From Thioalkalivibrio sp. ALJ7 (GTDB lineage: Bacteria > Pseudomonadota > Gammaproteobacteria > Ectothiorhodospirales > Ectothiorhodospiraceae), in NCBI RefSeq assembly GCF_000376865.1, contig NZ_AQXQ01000003.1:1-58756 (forward strand): a stretch of 58,756 bases of DNA. The letters run 5' to 3'. Of this stretch, positions 9,064 through 19,492 are shown piece by piece. The notes under the pieces were generated by a model that had not been told where the DNA came from, did no database searches, and worked only from the letters and a program-made list of their open reading frames with translations. The stretch's first letter is position 1; every line of letters begins with the position of its first letter. Both the position numbers and the translations under genes were made by a program.

Positions 9064-12000
9064 GTGCAGCCTCCTTGGACTCCGGTCCACGCCCACCCAG
9101 GCGCTCGATCGCACTGGAGATCAGGTAGTAGAACAGGGGCACAAAGAGCAACGCCAGGAAGGTCGCGCTCAGCATTCCACCAATGATGCCGATGCCAATG
9201 GCCTGCTGACTGTTGGCACCCGCGCCGGAGGCTAGTGCGAGCGGCACCGCCCCCAGGATGAATGACATCGCGGTCATCATGATCGGACGGAAACGCAACC
9301 GGGCCGCCTCCACCGAGGCCTCCATCAGTTCCAGCCCCTCGTTGCGCTTTAGCTGAGCAAACTCAACGATCAAGATCGCGTTCTTGGCCGCCAGCGAAAC
9401 CAGCACCAGCAGCCCGATCTGGAAGTAGATACCGTTCTCCTGTCCGGCCAGCCAGATCGCCACCAGGGCCCCGAACACCGCAAACGGGACCGCCATCAAC
9501 ACGGCCAGCGGAAGGCTCCAGCGCTCGTACTGCGCCGCCAGAATCAGCACAACGAACAGCACCCCCAGAGCGAACGCCAGGGCCGAGGTCCCCGATGCCT
9601 GCTGCTCCAGGTACTCGGCCCCGGTCCAGCTCAACAGGTAGTCATCCGAGAGCGTCTCGTCCACCACCGCGTTCAGCGCCGCAATGGCATCCCCCGAGCT
9701 GTATCCCGGCGCCGGTTGTCCCATCAGGCGAGCGGAGGGAAAGACATTGAACCGTTCCACTTCATCCGGACCCTGCACCCGGTCCACGCTCACCAAGGTT
9801 GAAAGCGGGACCAGTTCCCCCTCGTCGGACCGAACAAACACCCGATCCAGGTCTTCCGGACGCTCCCGGAAGCCGGAGTCCGCCTGCATGTGCACCCGCA
9901 TTACCCGTCCGAATAGCGAAAAGTCATTGAGATACACGGCCCCAAACGTGCTCTGCATGGCGTCGAACACATCGCCCATGGGAACCCCGGCCGCAAACGC
10001 GCGTTCACGGTCGACATCCGCATCGTAGCGGGGCACGTCCACATCCAGTGCGGTGCGTACATCGGCCAGCTCCGGACGTTCCCGCGCGGCCTCGATTACC
10101 TCCTCCGCACGTTCGCGCATCGTGAACGCATCGTCCCCAATCCGGCTCTGGAGATAGGCCTCGAAGCCACCCGTCGTGGATATACCCGTAATCGGCGGTG
10201 GATTGAAGGCTCGAATCTCGGCCTCTGGATCCTCTTGGCCATAACGCACCAGGCGGTCCACGACCGCATCACTGCTCTGGCCCTCGCCGCGGCGCTCGGA
10301 CCAGTCGTTCAACGTCACATAGGCCGCACCGGTGTAGGTCTTCATCCCGTCCGACAACAGGTCCATGCCGGAAAAACTCACCACGTCGGCCGTATCCGAA
10401 TCTTCCAGGGCCGCATCCCCCAGCCGTTCCATCACCTCGCGGGTGCGCGGCAGCGAAGACGCGGCCGGCAACTCCGCAGCCGCGAACACATACCCCTGAT
10501 CCTCGTCTGGCACCAGGCCGCCCGGGACCATGCGGAACATCACCACGATCGCTACCAGCATCAGCGCGAACAACGCCATGCCGATCACGTTGTGCCGCAA
10601 AAGGAAGCGCACTCCGACCATGTAGGCGGCCGTGCCCCGCTCGAAGGCCCCGTTGAACCAGCGGAAGGGAAAGGCTGGCCGTCGCGGGCGATCGGACAGC
10701 AGCCGCGCACACATCGCGGGGCTCAGCGTCAGCGCCACCACTCCGGATATCGCGACCGATACCGCAATCGTGATTGCGAACTGCTGATACATCTGACCCG
10801 TAAATCCGCCAATGAAGGCCACCGGCACAAACACCGCGACCGTCACCAGCGTCATCGCGATAATCGGAGTCGCCACCTCGTCTACGGTGCGGTAGGCGGC
10901 CTCCTTCGCCTTTAAGCCCTCTTCGCGCATCAAGCGTTCGGTGTTCTCCAGCACGATGATCGCGTTATCCACCACGATCCCGATGGCCAGCACCAGCCCA
11001 AACAGCGTCAGCATGTTCGCGGAGAATCCCAGCAGGTACATACCCGCCAGCGTGCCGATCAGCGATACCGGCACCGCCACAATGGGTACGGCAGTCGCCC
11101 TCACGGTTTGCAGGAACAGATACACCACGGCCACTACCAGGATCAGGGCCTGGATCAGCGTCAGTAGTACGCGCTGCACCGACTGATCAATGAAGTGGGT
11201 GGTATCGAACGGGATGTGATATTCGAGCGAGTCCGGGAAACGGGGCTCCAGCTCGGCCAGGATCTCGCGGACCCCGCGGGCCGTATCCAGGGCATTCGCG
11301 CCGGGTTCCAGGTAGATCCCCACGGGCACTGCACGCTCGCCGTTATGGGTCGCCTCGAAGTCATACATATGCGCCCCGAGCTCGACCCGCGACACATCGC
11401 CAAGACGCAACGCCGAACCATCCGGCGCGCTGCGCAGGATGATCTGCTCGAACTCCTCCACCTCCGAGAACCGCTCCGGCGTCGTCACCGCATAGGTGAA
11501 ATCGACGCTCCCCTCAGTAGGCTCGGACCCAAACTGCCCCGCCGCGTACTGCTCGTTCTGTTCCTGAACGGCGCTGCGGATATCCCCAGGGGTCAAACCA
11601 AACTCCGCAATCCGGTCAGGCTGCAGCCAGATCCGCATGGAGTAGATCTGTGCACCAAAGAAAGTCTGGTCACCCACCCCGGGTGCCCGCCGCAACTCGG
11701 AGTACACGTTGCGCCAGACATAGTCGCTGATAAAACGCGGATCGAGACTCCCATCCGAAGAAGTAAAGGTGACCATCTGCAACATCGAGGGAGCACGCTT
11801 TTCTACCGAGATCCCGGAACTCATTACGGTCTCCGGCAAGCGTCCCTGGGCGCCCTCCACCTCGTTGCTCACATTGATCGCGGCGATATCCGGGTCGGTC
11901 CCCACCTCAAAGGTGATGATCAACTCCATGCTGCCGTCATCCGACGACCTCGAACGCATGTAGGCCATGTTGTCCACGCCATCCACGGTCGCCTCGATGG

Positions 12001-12190
12001 GTGCCGCCACGGACTCCGCCACCGCCTCCGCGCTGGCACCGGGATAGCTGGCCGATACAATGACCTTCGGCGGCAGAATGTCCGGATACTGGTCAACCGG
12101 CAGCAGGAACGCGGACGCGGTGCCCGCGAGCACGATCAGAATGGAGATGACGGATGCAAGGACCGGCCGCCCAATGAAAAAGCGGAGCAT
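9056..12190 (-). CDS. RND multidrug efflux inner-membrane pump (HAE-1/AcrB family)
   Basis: A 1044-residue proton-driven drug exporter of normal family length, with twelve predicted helices and two large periplasmic loops. It begins with the usual MLRFFIGRPVLASVISI. TM4 contains GIVVDNAIIVLEN, the proton-relay region: one of the two neighbouring Asp residues of AcrB is Asn here, a variant seen in other RND subgroups. The sequence PGGLVPDEDQGYVFAAAELP and the C-terminal AAKNAILIVEFA are also conserved. Its start shares one base with the adaptor stop (TGATG). Drug specificity cannot be read from sequence. Confidence 0.95.
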   Translation of the reverse strand: MLRFFIGRPVLASVISILIVLAGTASAFLLPVDQYPDILPPKVIVSASYPGASAEAVAESVAAPIEATVDGVDNMAYMRSRSSDDGSMELIITFEVGTDPDIAAINVSNEVEGAQGRLPETVMSSGISVEKRAPSMLQMVTFTSSDGSLDPRFISDYVWRNVYSELRRAPGVGDQTFFGAQIYSMRIWLQPDRIAEFGLTPGDIRSAVQEQNEQYAAGQFGSEPTEGSVDFTYAVTTPERFSEVEEFEQIILRSAPDGSALRLGDVSRVELGAHMYDFEATHNGERAVPVGIYLEPGANALDTARGVREILAELEPRFPDSLEYHIPFDTTHFIDQSVQRVLLTLIQALILVVAVVYLFLQTVRATAVPIVAVPVSLIGTLAGMYLLGFSANMLTLFGLVLAIGIVVDNAIIVLENTERLMREEGLKAKEAAYRTVDEVATPIIAMTLVTVAVFVPVAFIGGFTGQMYQQFAITIAVSVAISGVVALTLSPAMCARLLSDRPRRPAFPFRWFNGAFERGTAAYMVGVRFLLRHNVIGMALFALMLVAIVVMFRMVPGGLVPDEDQGYVFAAAELPAASSLPRTREVMERLGDAALEDSDTADVVSFSGMDLLSDGMKTYTGAAYVTLNDWSERRGEGQSSDAVVDRLVRYGQEDPEAEIRAFNPPPITGISTTGGFEAYLQSRIGDDAFTMRERAEEVIEAARERPELADVRTALDVDVPRYDADVDRERAFAAGVPMGDVFDAMQSTFGAVYLNDFSLFGRVMRVHMQADSGFRERPEDLDRVFVRSDEGELVPLSTLVSVDRVQGPDEVERFNVFPSARLMGQPAPGYSSGDAIAALNAVVDETLSDDYLLSWTGAEYLEQQASGTSALAFALGVLFVVLILAAQYERWSLPLAVLMAVPFAVFGALVAIWLAGQENGIYFQIGLLVLVSLAAKNAILIVEFAQLKRNEGLELMEASVEAARLRFRPIMMTAMSFILGAVPLALASGAGANSQQAIGIGIIGGMLSATFLALLFVPLFYYLISSAIERLGGRGPESKEAAHA

Positions 12191-13479
12191 CAGTCCAGGT
12201 CCCCCGCCCCGTTCCCCATGTCATCGAGGACCTCGTCCGCCACGCCAGAATCCGTCTTCGGCTCGGCGACCTCGTCCAGCAGGTCGGGGGCCACCTCCGG
12301 CAATACACCCGGTGCAACCGGGTGCTCAGCCGCAAGAGGCGCGTCTTGCGGCGAAACCCGCTCACCCTCCTCCACGCCCGAGACCCCGCCAATCACCAGG
12401 CGATCCCCTTCGTTGACCCCACGGGTCACCAGAAAGTCGTCGCCCAGGTCCATCGCAACCGTGATGGATTGGGTATACGGGATGTCGTCCTCATCCAGCA
12501 GATAGACCGCCGGCCCGGATTCGATCTCCGTCACGGCCGTGTGCGGCACCCGCACCCCGTGCCCCGCCTGCAGGCCGCTCAAGGTGACCCGAACGAACTG
12601 TCCTGGCAGCATCGACCCATCCGGATTCGGGAACATCGCACGCACATTCATCATGCCCGTGGCCTCGTCGACCGCGTCCTCGGTCGCGTCAAGCTGGCCC
12701 TGATGGCGATACAAGTCCCCATTCGGCAAGGTCAGCAGCACAGTCAGTCCCACGCCGGAACGGATCTGAGGACCATAGGCGGTCAAGTGGGCTTCGGGTA
12801 CCGCAAAATCCACCCGGATCGGGTTCAACTGGGTCACGGTGGTGAGGAGATCACCTTCTTGCAGCAGACTGCCTTCGGGGCGTTCCTCGAACCCGGCCAC
12901 GCCATCCAGCGGTGCGGTCACCGAGGTGTAGTCGAGATCAATACGCGCCTCGGCCAACGTCGCCTCGGCCTCGGCGACAGCGGCCTGCCCCAGTTCCAGT
13001 TGTGAACGGGCCTCGTCGCGCTCGCGGCCACTGGCTGCATTGTCCTCGTACAGGTCCCGTACCCGTTCCCATTCGCGCTCGGCCTGGCGCCATTCCGCCT
13101 CCGCACGCTCCAGGCTCGCCTCGGCACTGCGCACCTGAACCGCGAATGGCGCCGGGTCCATACGAAACAATTCATCACCCTGCTCGACGCTGTCACCCTC
13201 GCCGTAGAGCCGACTCTCCAGCACCCCGGACACCCGCGCCCTCACCTCTACCGAACGCGGGCTGTGGGTACGCCCGGTGTAGGTGCGCGAGATGGACACC
13301 AGCTCACGAGTGACCTGACGCACCGGCACTTCCACCGGCTCCGCCTCCGTTGCCGCGGAATCGTCTTCATCGGACTCCGCCGCACAGCCACTCAGCACCA
13401 ACGTACCGGCCATCAGGAGTAAAAGGGCGAAGAGCGGCGTCAAGCGCCCGGGAACGCTTGCGAGCGAGGGGAGGGGCAT
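12190..13479 (-). CDS. RND efflux periplasmic adaptor (membrane-fusion lipoprotein)
   Basis: A 429-residue adaptor linking the pump to the outer-membrane channel. It has a lipoprotein signal (LLLLMAGTLVLSGCAAES), the barrel-sandwich start VEVRARVSGVLESRLYGEGDSVEQGDELF, a helical hairpin (SAEASLERAEAEWRQAEREWERV) and the second half-lipoyl strand. An acidic linker follows the lipobox. I placed the start at the ATG at 13477-13479, just before the signal peptide, with a modest AAGG upstream; the extended frame adds no conserved sequence. It is first gene of the operon, so its promoter should lie in 13480-13700. No adjacent regulator gene is present. Confidence 0.92.
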   Translation of the reverse strand: MPLPSLASVPGRLTPLFALLLLMAGTLVLSGCAAESDEDDSAATEAEPVEVPVRQVTRELVSISRTYTGRTHSPRSVEVRARVSGVLESRLYGEGDSVEQGDELFRMDPAPFAVQVRSAEASLERAEAEWRQAEREWERVRDLYEDNAASGRERDEARSQLELGQAAVAEAEATLAEARIDLDYTSVTAPLDGVAGFEERPEGSLLQEGDLLTTVTQLNPIRVDFAVPEAHLTAYGPQIRSGVGLTVLLTLPNGDLYRHQGQLDATEDAVDEATGMMNVRAMFPNPDGSMLPGQFVRVTLSGLQAGHGVRVPHTAVTEIESGPAVYLLDEDDIPYTQSITVAMDLGDDFLVTRGVNEGDRLVIGGVSGVEEGERVSPQDAPLAAEHPVAPGVLPEVAPDLLDEVAEPKTDSGVADEVLDDMGNGAGDLD

Positions 13480-13700
13480 AGGGCGTACCTTGGTCAGCGG
13501 TTCGAGGGAACCGGGCAGGCGCTGGATCGCGGGACGATCCGGATGCGGAATGCCATCCATCGCCTTGCGTCCCAGCCGCACTGACCGTCTAGCTAAACAC
13601 CCTATCGTGGTGAGGCGCAGCCGTAAATTAATCGTGATGGAGATATCACCCGATGCCCGGTTACGTGATTGGCTCCACAGAATCGACGTTCGGCCTCCGT

Positions 13701-15794
13701 TCAGTCGTCCTGCAACCAGCGCCGCAAGCCCCCGCTACGCTGGATCTGGCGCTGACTGGCCGCCGCCAGGGTGCCTACCCCTGGTTCCAGCAGGCTGAAC
13801 CAGTGGCTGGCGCGGGTAATCGCGGTATAAGCCAGCTCGCGAGTCAGGATCGGGCTGTCCGCCTCCGGCAGCACCAGCGCCACGTGCTCGAACTCCGAGC
13901 CCTGGGCCTTGTGCACGGTCAGGGCGAACGCGGTCTCGGTGGCCTCCAGGCGATTGGGCAACACCCAGCGCACGCGGTCGCCCGCCGCGAGGAACACCAC
14001 GCGCAGGACGGACGCATCATCATCGACATCGCCCGCCTCCGGTTCGCCACGCGCCAGCCACGCAGGGACCGCCAGGGCGATGCCGATGTCGCCGTTGATC
14101 AGCCCCAGCGCGTAGTCATTGCGGGTGACGATCACCGGGCGGCCCTCGACCCATGGTTCATACCCGCCGGAGTGGCCAACCTGGGCGGGATCCCCCTCCA
14201 GCAGCCCACGCGCCTGTAGCGCCGCGGCAATCCGCCGGTTCAGCGCCTCCACCCCCCACGGTCCGCGTCGCACCGCACACAGCAACTGGAACCGCCCATG
14301 CGCCGCCAGGACATCGCGCGCCCAGTCCTCCCAGGCCGCGCGCGGTGCCGCCGAGGCCGGTCGCGCCATGCGCAGTCCCTCCAGATAGCCGGCGTAGCCG
14401 ACCGCCTCGCCTTCCGATACATCCTTACGCCCATCCACCGCGAGCGCCACCAGCGCCGGATCCTCCGGCCCCGCGAGCACCTTTTGCTGCACGGCTGAAT
14501 CCATACTCGGTAGACGGGAGACCTCCCCCGCATTCACGGCGGCGGCCAGTCGCCCGATCCCGCTATCCGCGCCAAACCGATGGCTCTCGCGCAGCATCAC
14601 GATGTGCTGGTCCAGTGCCTGCGCGGCCGCGTCCTGCATGGCCTCCGGCACGACCATTCCGGTCACCGCCTCCAGCCACCGCGCGGTCCGTGGCGTGTAG
14701 TGGCCACCCCCCGCGCGGTGACAGAGCTCGCCCAACACCGCGCCGGCCTCCACCGAGGCAAGCTGGTCACGATCCCCCAGCAGAATCAGACGCGCGGTGT
14801 GGGGTACGGCCTCCACCAGGCTCGCCATCAGCTCCAGGTCGATCATCGAGGCCTCGTCCACTACCAGCACGTCCACCGCCAGCGGATTCCGCGCCCCATG
14901 GCGGAAGTGCCGGGTATCCGGACGCGCCCCGAGCAGGCGGTGCACGGTTACCACCTCGGCCGGCAGATTCCGGCGCAGTGCCTCGCCGTCAGGCAACTGA
15001 TCCAGCCCCAGCCGGTCCAGCGCTCCGCTCACCGACGCATTCAGACGCGCAGCCGCCTTGCCCGTGGGCGCGGCAAGCCGGATGCGTAGCGGGTCGTCCG
15101 GCCCCTGCAGGCCCTGCAACAACGCAAGCAGACGCAACACCGTGGTGGTCTTGCCGGTCCCGGGTCCACCGGTGATCACGCTGAACCCGGACCCGGCCGC
15201 CAGGCCACAGGCCAGCCGCTGCCAGTCCGTTTCGCCGGCGGCTGGCAGCGGCCCGAACAACCAGCCCAGCCAGTCCCGCGCCGCCCGCTCATCCAGTGCC
15301 CCTTGCCAGGTCTCGCAGTCCGCAAGCCGGGCGCGGATCGCCTGCCCGATACGGCGCTCGCTTTCCCAGTAGCGGCGCAGGTACACCTGTTCGCCGGTGT
15401 AGACCAGCGGTGTTCCACCCGCCTCGCCCGGCCCGGCCAGGACTCCGTCCTGCAAGACCTCGGCCACCTGTGCGGCGGAGACGCCCTGCAGCACCGACGA
15501 GGGCCGTAGCGGTAGCGGTACACCCGGCTCGCCCTCCGGTGGCAGGGACAACGTCGCATCGGGTGCGTGCAGCAAGGCCCCGAGCTCCAGGCAGACATGC
15601 CCACGCCCCACCTGGTGGCTGGCCAGCGCTGCCAGCAGCAGGGCCAGTGGGGGTGCGTCTGGCGCCTGCTCGTGCAGGAAGCGCACTAGCGCCCGGTCCA
15701 CGCCGCGCAGCCAGTCCGCATCCTCCCACTCGCGCAGAAGCTCGAGCACGGCCTGAGCCGAAGCCAGAGGGCCCGTCGTCGGGCACGCGGTCAT
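13701..15794 (-). CDS. recD: Exodeoxyribonuclease V alpha subunit RecD
   Basis: A 697-residue 5'-3' helicase subunit of RecBCD. It has Walker A GGPGTGKTTTV, the Walker B-like DVLVVDEASMIDLELM, LGDRDQLASVEAGAV, and the late UvrD-C motif TVHKAQGSEFEHVALVLP. The N-terminal ~150 residues form the RecB-contacting region. The ATG at 15792-15794 overlaps the recB stop by 4 nt (ATGA), which fixes the start; the longer open frame upstream runs inside recB and is spurious. It is last of the recC-recB-recD operon. Unlike E. coli there is no ptrA between recC and recB. Confidence 0.95.
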   Translation of the reverse strand: MTACPTTGPLASAQAVLELLREWEDADWLRGVDRALVRFLHEQAPDAPPLALLLAALASHQVGRGHVCLELGALLHAPDATLSLPPEGEPGVPLPLRPSSVLQGVSAAQVAEVLQDGVLAGPGEAGGTPLVYTGEQVYLRRYWESERRIGQAIRARLADCETWQGALDERAARDWLGWLFGPLPAAGETDWQRLACGLAAGSGFSVITGGPGTGKTTTVLRLLALLQGLQGPDDPLRIRLAAPTGKAAARLNASVSGALDRLGLDQLPDGEALRRNLPAEVVTVHRLLGARPDTRHFRHGARNPLAVDVLVVDEASMIDLELMASLVEAVPHTARLILLGDRDQLASVEAGAVLGELCHRAGGGHYTPRTARWLEAVTGMVVPEAMQDAAAQALDQHIVMLRESHRFGADSGIGRLAAAVNAGEVSRLPSMDSAVQQKVLAGPEDPALVALAVDGRKDVSEGEAVGYAGYLEGLRMARPASAAPRAAWEDWARDVLAAHGRFQLLCAVRRGPWGVEALNRRIAAALQARGLLEGDPAQVGHSGGYEPWVEGRPVIVTRNDYALGLINGDIGIALAVPAWLARGEPEAGDVDDDASVLRVVFLAAGDRVRWVLPNRLEATETAFALTVHKAQGSEFEHVALVLPEADSPILTRELAYTAITRASHWFSLLEPGVGTLAAASQRQIQRSGGLRRWLQDD

Positions 15795-18700
15795 GCCGTT
15801 TCCCCCTGGCCCGGACCCACCGACATGCGCCGATCCAGCCATTCGATCAACGCCCGCGGCGGACAGTGGTGGAACACCCCGAGCCCCGGCGCATCCACGC
15901 CGCGCAGGAACAGGTACACCCCGCCACCCATGTGCTGATCGTAGTCGTAGCCTGGCAGGCGCGCCCCCAGTTGCCGGTGCAGCGCCAGGGTGTATAGCAC
16001 CAGCTGCAGGTCGTAGCGGTGCTCCAGCACGGCCGCCTGCAGGTGCTCGTGCGCATAGGCCCGGGCCGAGGCGCCCAGCCAGTTCGACTTGTAGTCGGCC
16101 ACGTAGTAGCGCCCGCCATGCTCGAAGACCAGATCCACAAACCCCTTCAGCATGCCGTTCAGGGTCACGTTCCCCAGCGGCGGTCGCGGCTGCCCGGGCA
16201 TCAGTTGCGCGCGCACGCCCTGGTCCAGTTCGGCCGCCGACAAATCCCGCGCCGGGTACAGGAACTCCAGCTCCGGCTGATAGGTGTCGAGACCTCCCAG
16301 GCGAAAGGACGTCCCATCCTCCAGAGGGAAATCGGCCGCGATCAGCTGCTGCATCCAGTCCGCAACCGTCGTCGACCACTCACCCCAGCCACGCCGCTCG
16401 CAACGCGCGACCACCTCCTGCGTCAGCCGCTCGGGGCGCTCAGCCTGCGCCGCCAGGCCCTGTTCCGCGACCCACTCCAGCAGGCCATGGAGGAAGGTCC
16501 CGGGGCCGGGCCCACGCGGAAAGGCGTGCAGTCCACTGGTGGCCCGCAGCTCGGGCTCGGGGACCTCCGGCGCCAGTCGGTTGGCATCCGCGACCCCCTC
16601 GCGCAGCACATCCTCGCGCGCCGAGTCGGGGGCCACCGGCGCAATTCCATCGTCGTGCGCGGCAATCGCGCTATAGCTAGCCACCCACCAACGCTCGAAG
16701 CGGCTCGGCGGCGGTACCCGGGCCGGCCCCGTCGCGACCGCATCACCCCCAGTGGTCGCGATGATCTCACTCGCCTCAGGCAGCGGCCCCACATGGATCG
16801 CCGGCTCGCTGCCGGCCGCGGCCTGCAGGGCCGATTCCAGGCCGCCGTCCTCGACGCCCCTGGGCCCGGCCAGCAGGTAGCCGGCCGCCGTGAGGTGGAA
16901 GTGGTTACTCTTGCCGCCGCCGGAGACAATCGGCGCAATCCCCAGCCAGCAGGCATGCCGCGCCCGGGTCATGCCCACGTACAGCAGCCGCAGGTCCTCC
17001 GCCAGGCGTTCGCGCTCGGCGCGAGCCAGTACCGTCTCGTCCATCTGGAACACCCAACGCGCCCCACCCTCCGGGGGATGATCGCGGTAGGGCACATCCT
17101 TGGTCTTGTTGGTTTCACGGAAATTGCACACAAACGGCAGGAACACCAGCGGATACTCCAGACCCTTGGACTTGTGCAGCGTGACCACCTTCACCAGGTC
17201 CTCGTCGCTCTCCAGGCGCAGGACCTGTTCCTCCCCGGTCTCGCCTTCGCCGTCGCGATGTTCCGTCAGGTGGCGGATCAGGGCCTGCTCGCCATCCAGC
17301 TCCGTGGCCGCCTGTTGCAGCAGCTCGCTCAGGTGCAGCAGGTTGGTCAGCGCGCGTTCGCCCTCGGCGCTCGCACGCAGCCGCAGCGGAACCTCGAAGT
17401 CGTGCAGCAATCGGCGCAGCATCGGCAGCACCCCGCGCGACTGCCACAGGCCGCGATAGGAGCGGAACTGCTCGACCCGTGCCTCCCAGGCCAGCTCGTC
17501 CACCGTCAGCCGATGCAGCTCGGAGAGCGACTGCCCCAGCGTCGCGGTCGCCAGGGCGGCACGCAACAGCCGCTCGCTGGTCGGCTCGGCACAGGCGCGC
17601 AGCCAGCGCAGCAGGTCCCCCGCCTCGTCCGTGGCGTAGACCGACTCGCGATCCGACAGATAGACGCTGCGCACGCCGCGTCGACGCAGCTCGGCTCGGA
17701 TCGCGTCCGCTTCCATACGCCCCCGCACCAGCACGGCCATGTCGCGCGGGCGCACCGGCTCCAGGCCGTCCTCCGCGGCGTTCTTGCGAAAACCACAATG
17801 CCCTGTGGCGCCGTCATTGAGCAGCGCCACCATGTGGCTGGCACAGGCCGCGGCCATGCGCTCGCGGTAGGCCCCCTTGGGCACCGGCTCGCCGGGGTCG
17901 TGGCACCAGAGCGTGACGGGCGGCGCCGCCTGCCCGGCGTGCTCGAAGACCTCCTTGCGCCCGTTCGCGTCCACCGCCAGAAACGGCAACGGGTTCTCCG
18001 CGCCCTTGCGAAACAGGAAGGCTCCGTCGTCCCAACCCTCGGCGTGCTCGAACAGTCGGTTCACAGCCGCCACCAGCGCCTCGGTCGAGCGGAAATTGCG
18101 CTCCAGGGTGTAGTGCCGCCCCTCGGTTGCCGCGCGCGCGGCGAGATAGGTATGGATATCCGCGCCGCGAAAACGATAGATCGACTGCTTGGGGTCACCG
18201 ATCAGCAGTACGCCGAGATCATCGGGGTTCTCGTCGATGCGATACACGCGGTGGAAGATCCGGTACTGCACCGGGTCGGTATCCTGGAACTCATCGACCA
18301 GGGCCACCGGGAACTGCGCGCGCAGCGTCGCGGCGAGGTGCTCGCCACCGGGCCCGTCCAACGCATCGCGCAACCGAGTCAGCAGGTCATGAAATCCCAT
18401 CTGCGCGCGCTGGCGCTGAGCCTGGCGGAACTGCGCATCGACCTGCCGTGCGGCACTCTGCAACAGGCGCTCGCGGTCATCCACGCAGACCTCGGCGTGA
18501 TCGTCGAGTGTGGTGAAGGCCGGGTGCAGATCCTCCGGCAACACCTGTCCCTTCTTCAGCCGCGCCTGCATCCCGACCGCACTGAACCGCTCGAGCGGCG
18601 AATCACCGGATACACCACCGGGGCGCAGTGCGCCCGGGTCTGCGGCCCACTCGCGCATCGACCCCAACAGCTTCTCCGGGTTGCTGTACTTGCCCCCTTT

Positions 18701-19492
18701 CAGCAAGCTGGTGCGCAGCGCCTCGAACTGTTCGGCCACCGCGTCGAACGCCTCGCGCCAGGGTCGTTTCATCGCCTCCAGCCGCTCCAGACGTTCGCCC
18801 AGCGCCGCCTCCAGCCCCTCCGGCGTCTCCAGTTCGGCATCCCCTGTACGGGCCGGTAGATGGCCGACCAGTGGCCGGATCTTCTGCAACAGGGCGTCGG
18901 GATCGGTCCCGAAGGCGTTACGCAACAGCGCAAGCTGCGCCGGTGGCTGCGGGTAGACAAAGCGACGCCAGTAGTCGCGGGTGGCCTCCGCCAGCAGTTC
19001 CTGCTGGTCGCTCGCCAGGTCCTGGGTGAACAGGCTCCCGCTGTCGAAGGCGTGCTCGCGCAGCATGCGGTAGGACCAGCCATGGATGGTGGAGACCGCG
19101 GCCTCGTCCATCCACTCCGCCGCCAGCTCCAGCCGGCGCGCGGCCCCCGGACGTTCCGCCTCGGCGTACTCGCTGCGCAGCGCCTTGTGAATGTCCTCGA
19201 CGCCCGGCACCGCATCCGGGTCCGGTGCGCGAAACACCCGCGCCGCGATCGCCAGTGCTTCGCGAATCCGCTCGCGCAGCTCCTGGGTGGCCGCGTCGGT
19301 GAAGGTCATTACCAGAATCTGCGGCGGCGTCAGGGCATCAGTGCCCTCGGGCAGCTCGCCATGCCCCAGCACCAGGCGCAGGTACAGCGCGGCGATAGTG
19401 TAGGTCTTGCCGGTGCCAGCGCTCGCCTCGATTAGACGACTGCCGTGCAAGGGCAGCGCCAGCAGGTCCAGCTTGTGCGCGGACGCCGTCAT
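15791..19492 (-). CDS. recB: Exodeoxyribonuclease V beta subunit RecB
   Basis: A 1233-residue 3'-5' helicase and nuclease of RecBCD, which processes double-strand breaks and loads RecA. It shows Walker A IEASAGTGKTYTIAALY, motif II VALVDEFQDTD, GDPKQSIYRFRGAD, motif V VVTLHKSKGLEYPLVFLPF, and motif VI RLLYVGMTRARH. The C-terminal nuclease domain carries GFVDLVFEHGGRYYVADYKSN, with the catalytic D...DYK residues present. Length is normal. It overlaps recC and recD by 4 nt on either side, so the three subunits are translationally coupled. Confidence 0.96.
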   Translation of the reverse strand: MTASAHKLDLLALPLHGSRLIEASAGTGKTYTIAALYLRLVLGHGELPEGTDALTPPQILVMTFTDAATQELRERIREALAIAARVFRAPDPDAVPGVEDIHKALRSEYAEAERPGAARRLELAAEWMDEAAVSTIHGWSYRMLREHAFDSGSLFTQDLASDQQELLAEATRDYWRRFVYPQPPAQLALLRNAFGTDPDALLQKIRPLVGHLPARTGDAELETPEGLEAALGERLERLEAMKRPWREAFDAVAEQFEALRTSLLKGGKYSNPEKLLGSMREWAADPGALRPGGVSGDSPLERFSAVGMQARLKKGQVLPEDLHPAFTTLDDHAEVCVDDRERLLQSAARQVDAQFRQAQRQRAQMGFHDLLTRLRDALDGPGGEHLAATLRAQFPVALVDEFQDTDPVQYRIFHRVYRIDENPDDLGVLLIGDPKQSIYRFRGADIHTYLAARAATEGRHYTLERNFRSTEALVAAVNRLFEHAEGWDDGAFLFRKGAENPLPFLAVDANGRKEVFEHAGQAAPPVTLWCHDPGEPVPKGAYRERMAAACASHMVALLNDGATGHCGFRKNAAEDGLEPVRPRDMAVLVRGRMEADAIRAELRRRGVRSVYLSDRESVYATDEAGDLLRWLRACAEPTSERLLRAALATATLGQSLSELHRLTVDELAWEARVEQFRSYRGLWQSRGVLPMLRRLLHDFEVPLRLRASAEGERALTNLLHLSELLQQAATELDGEQALIRHLTEHRDGEGETGEEQVLRLESDEDLVKVVTLHKSKGLEYPLVFLPFVCNFRETNKTKDVPYRDHPPEGGARWVFQMDETVLARAERERLAEDLRLLYVGMTRARHACWLGIAPIVSGGGKSNHFHLTAAGYLLAGPRGVEDGGLESALQAAAGSEPAIHVGPLPEASEIIATTGGDAVATGPARVPPPSRFERWWVASYSAIAAHDDGIAPVAPDSAREDVLREGVADANRLAPEVPEPELRATSGLHAFPRGPGPGTFLHGLLEWVAEQGLAAQAERPERLTQEVVARCERRGWGEWSTTVADWMQQLIAADFPLEDGTSFRLGGLDTYQPELEFLYPARDLSAAELDQGVRAQLMPGQPRPPLGNVTLNGMLKGFVDLVFEHGGRYYVADYKSNWLGASARAYAHEHLQAAVLEHRYDLQLVLYTLALHRQLGARLPGYDYDQHMGGGVYLFLRGVDAPGLGVFHHCPPRALIEWLDRRMSVGPGQGETA

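Noticed and set aside
16019-18859. A 946-codon plus-strand open frame
   Set aside because: It lies entirely antisense to recB, which has all expected motifs. The frame is open because of high GC and codon bias, and its translation shows no recognisable domain.
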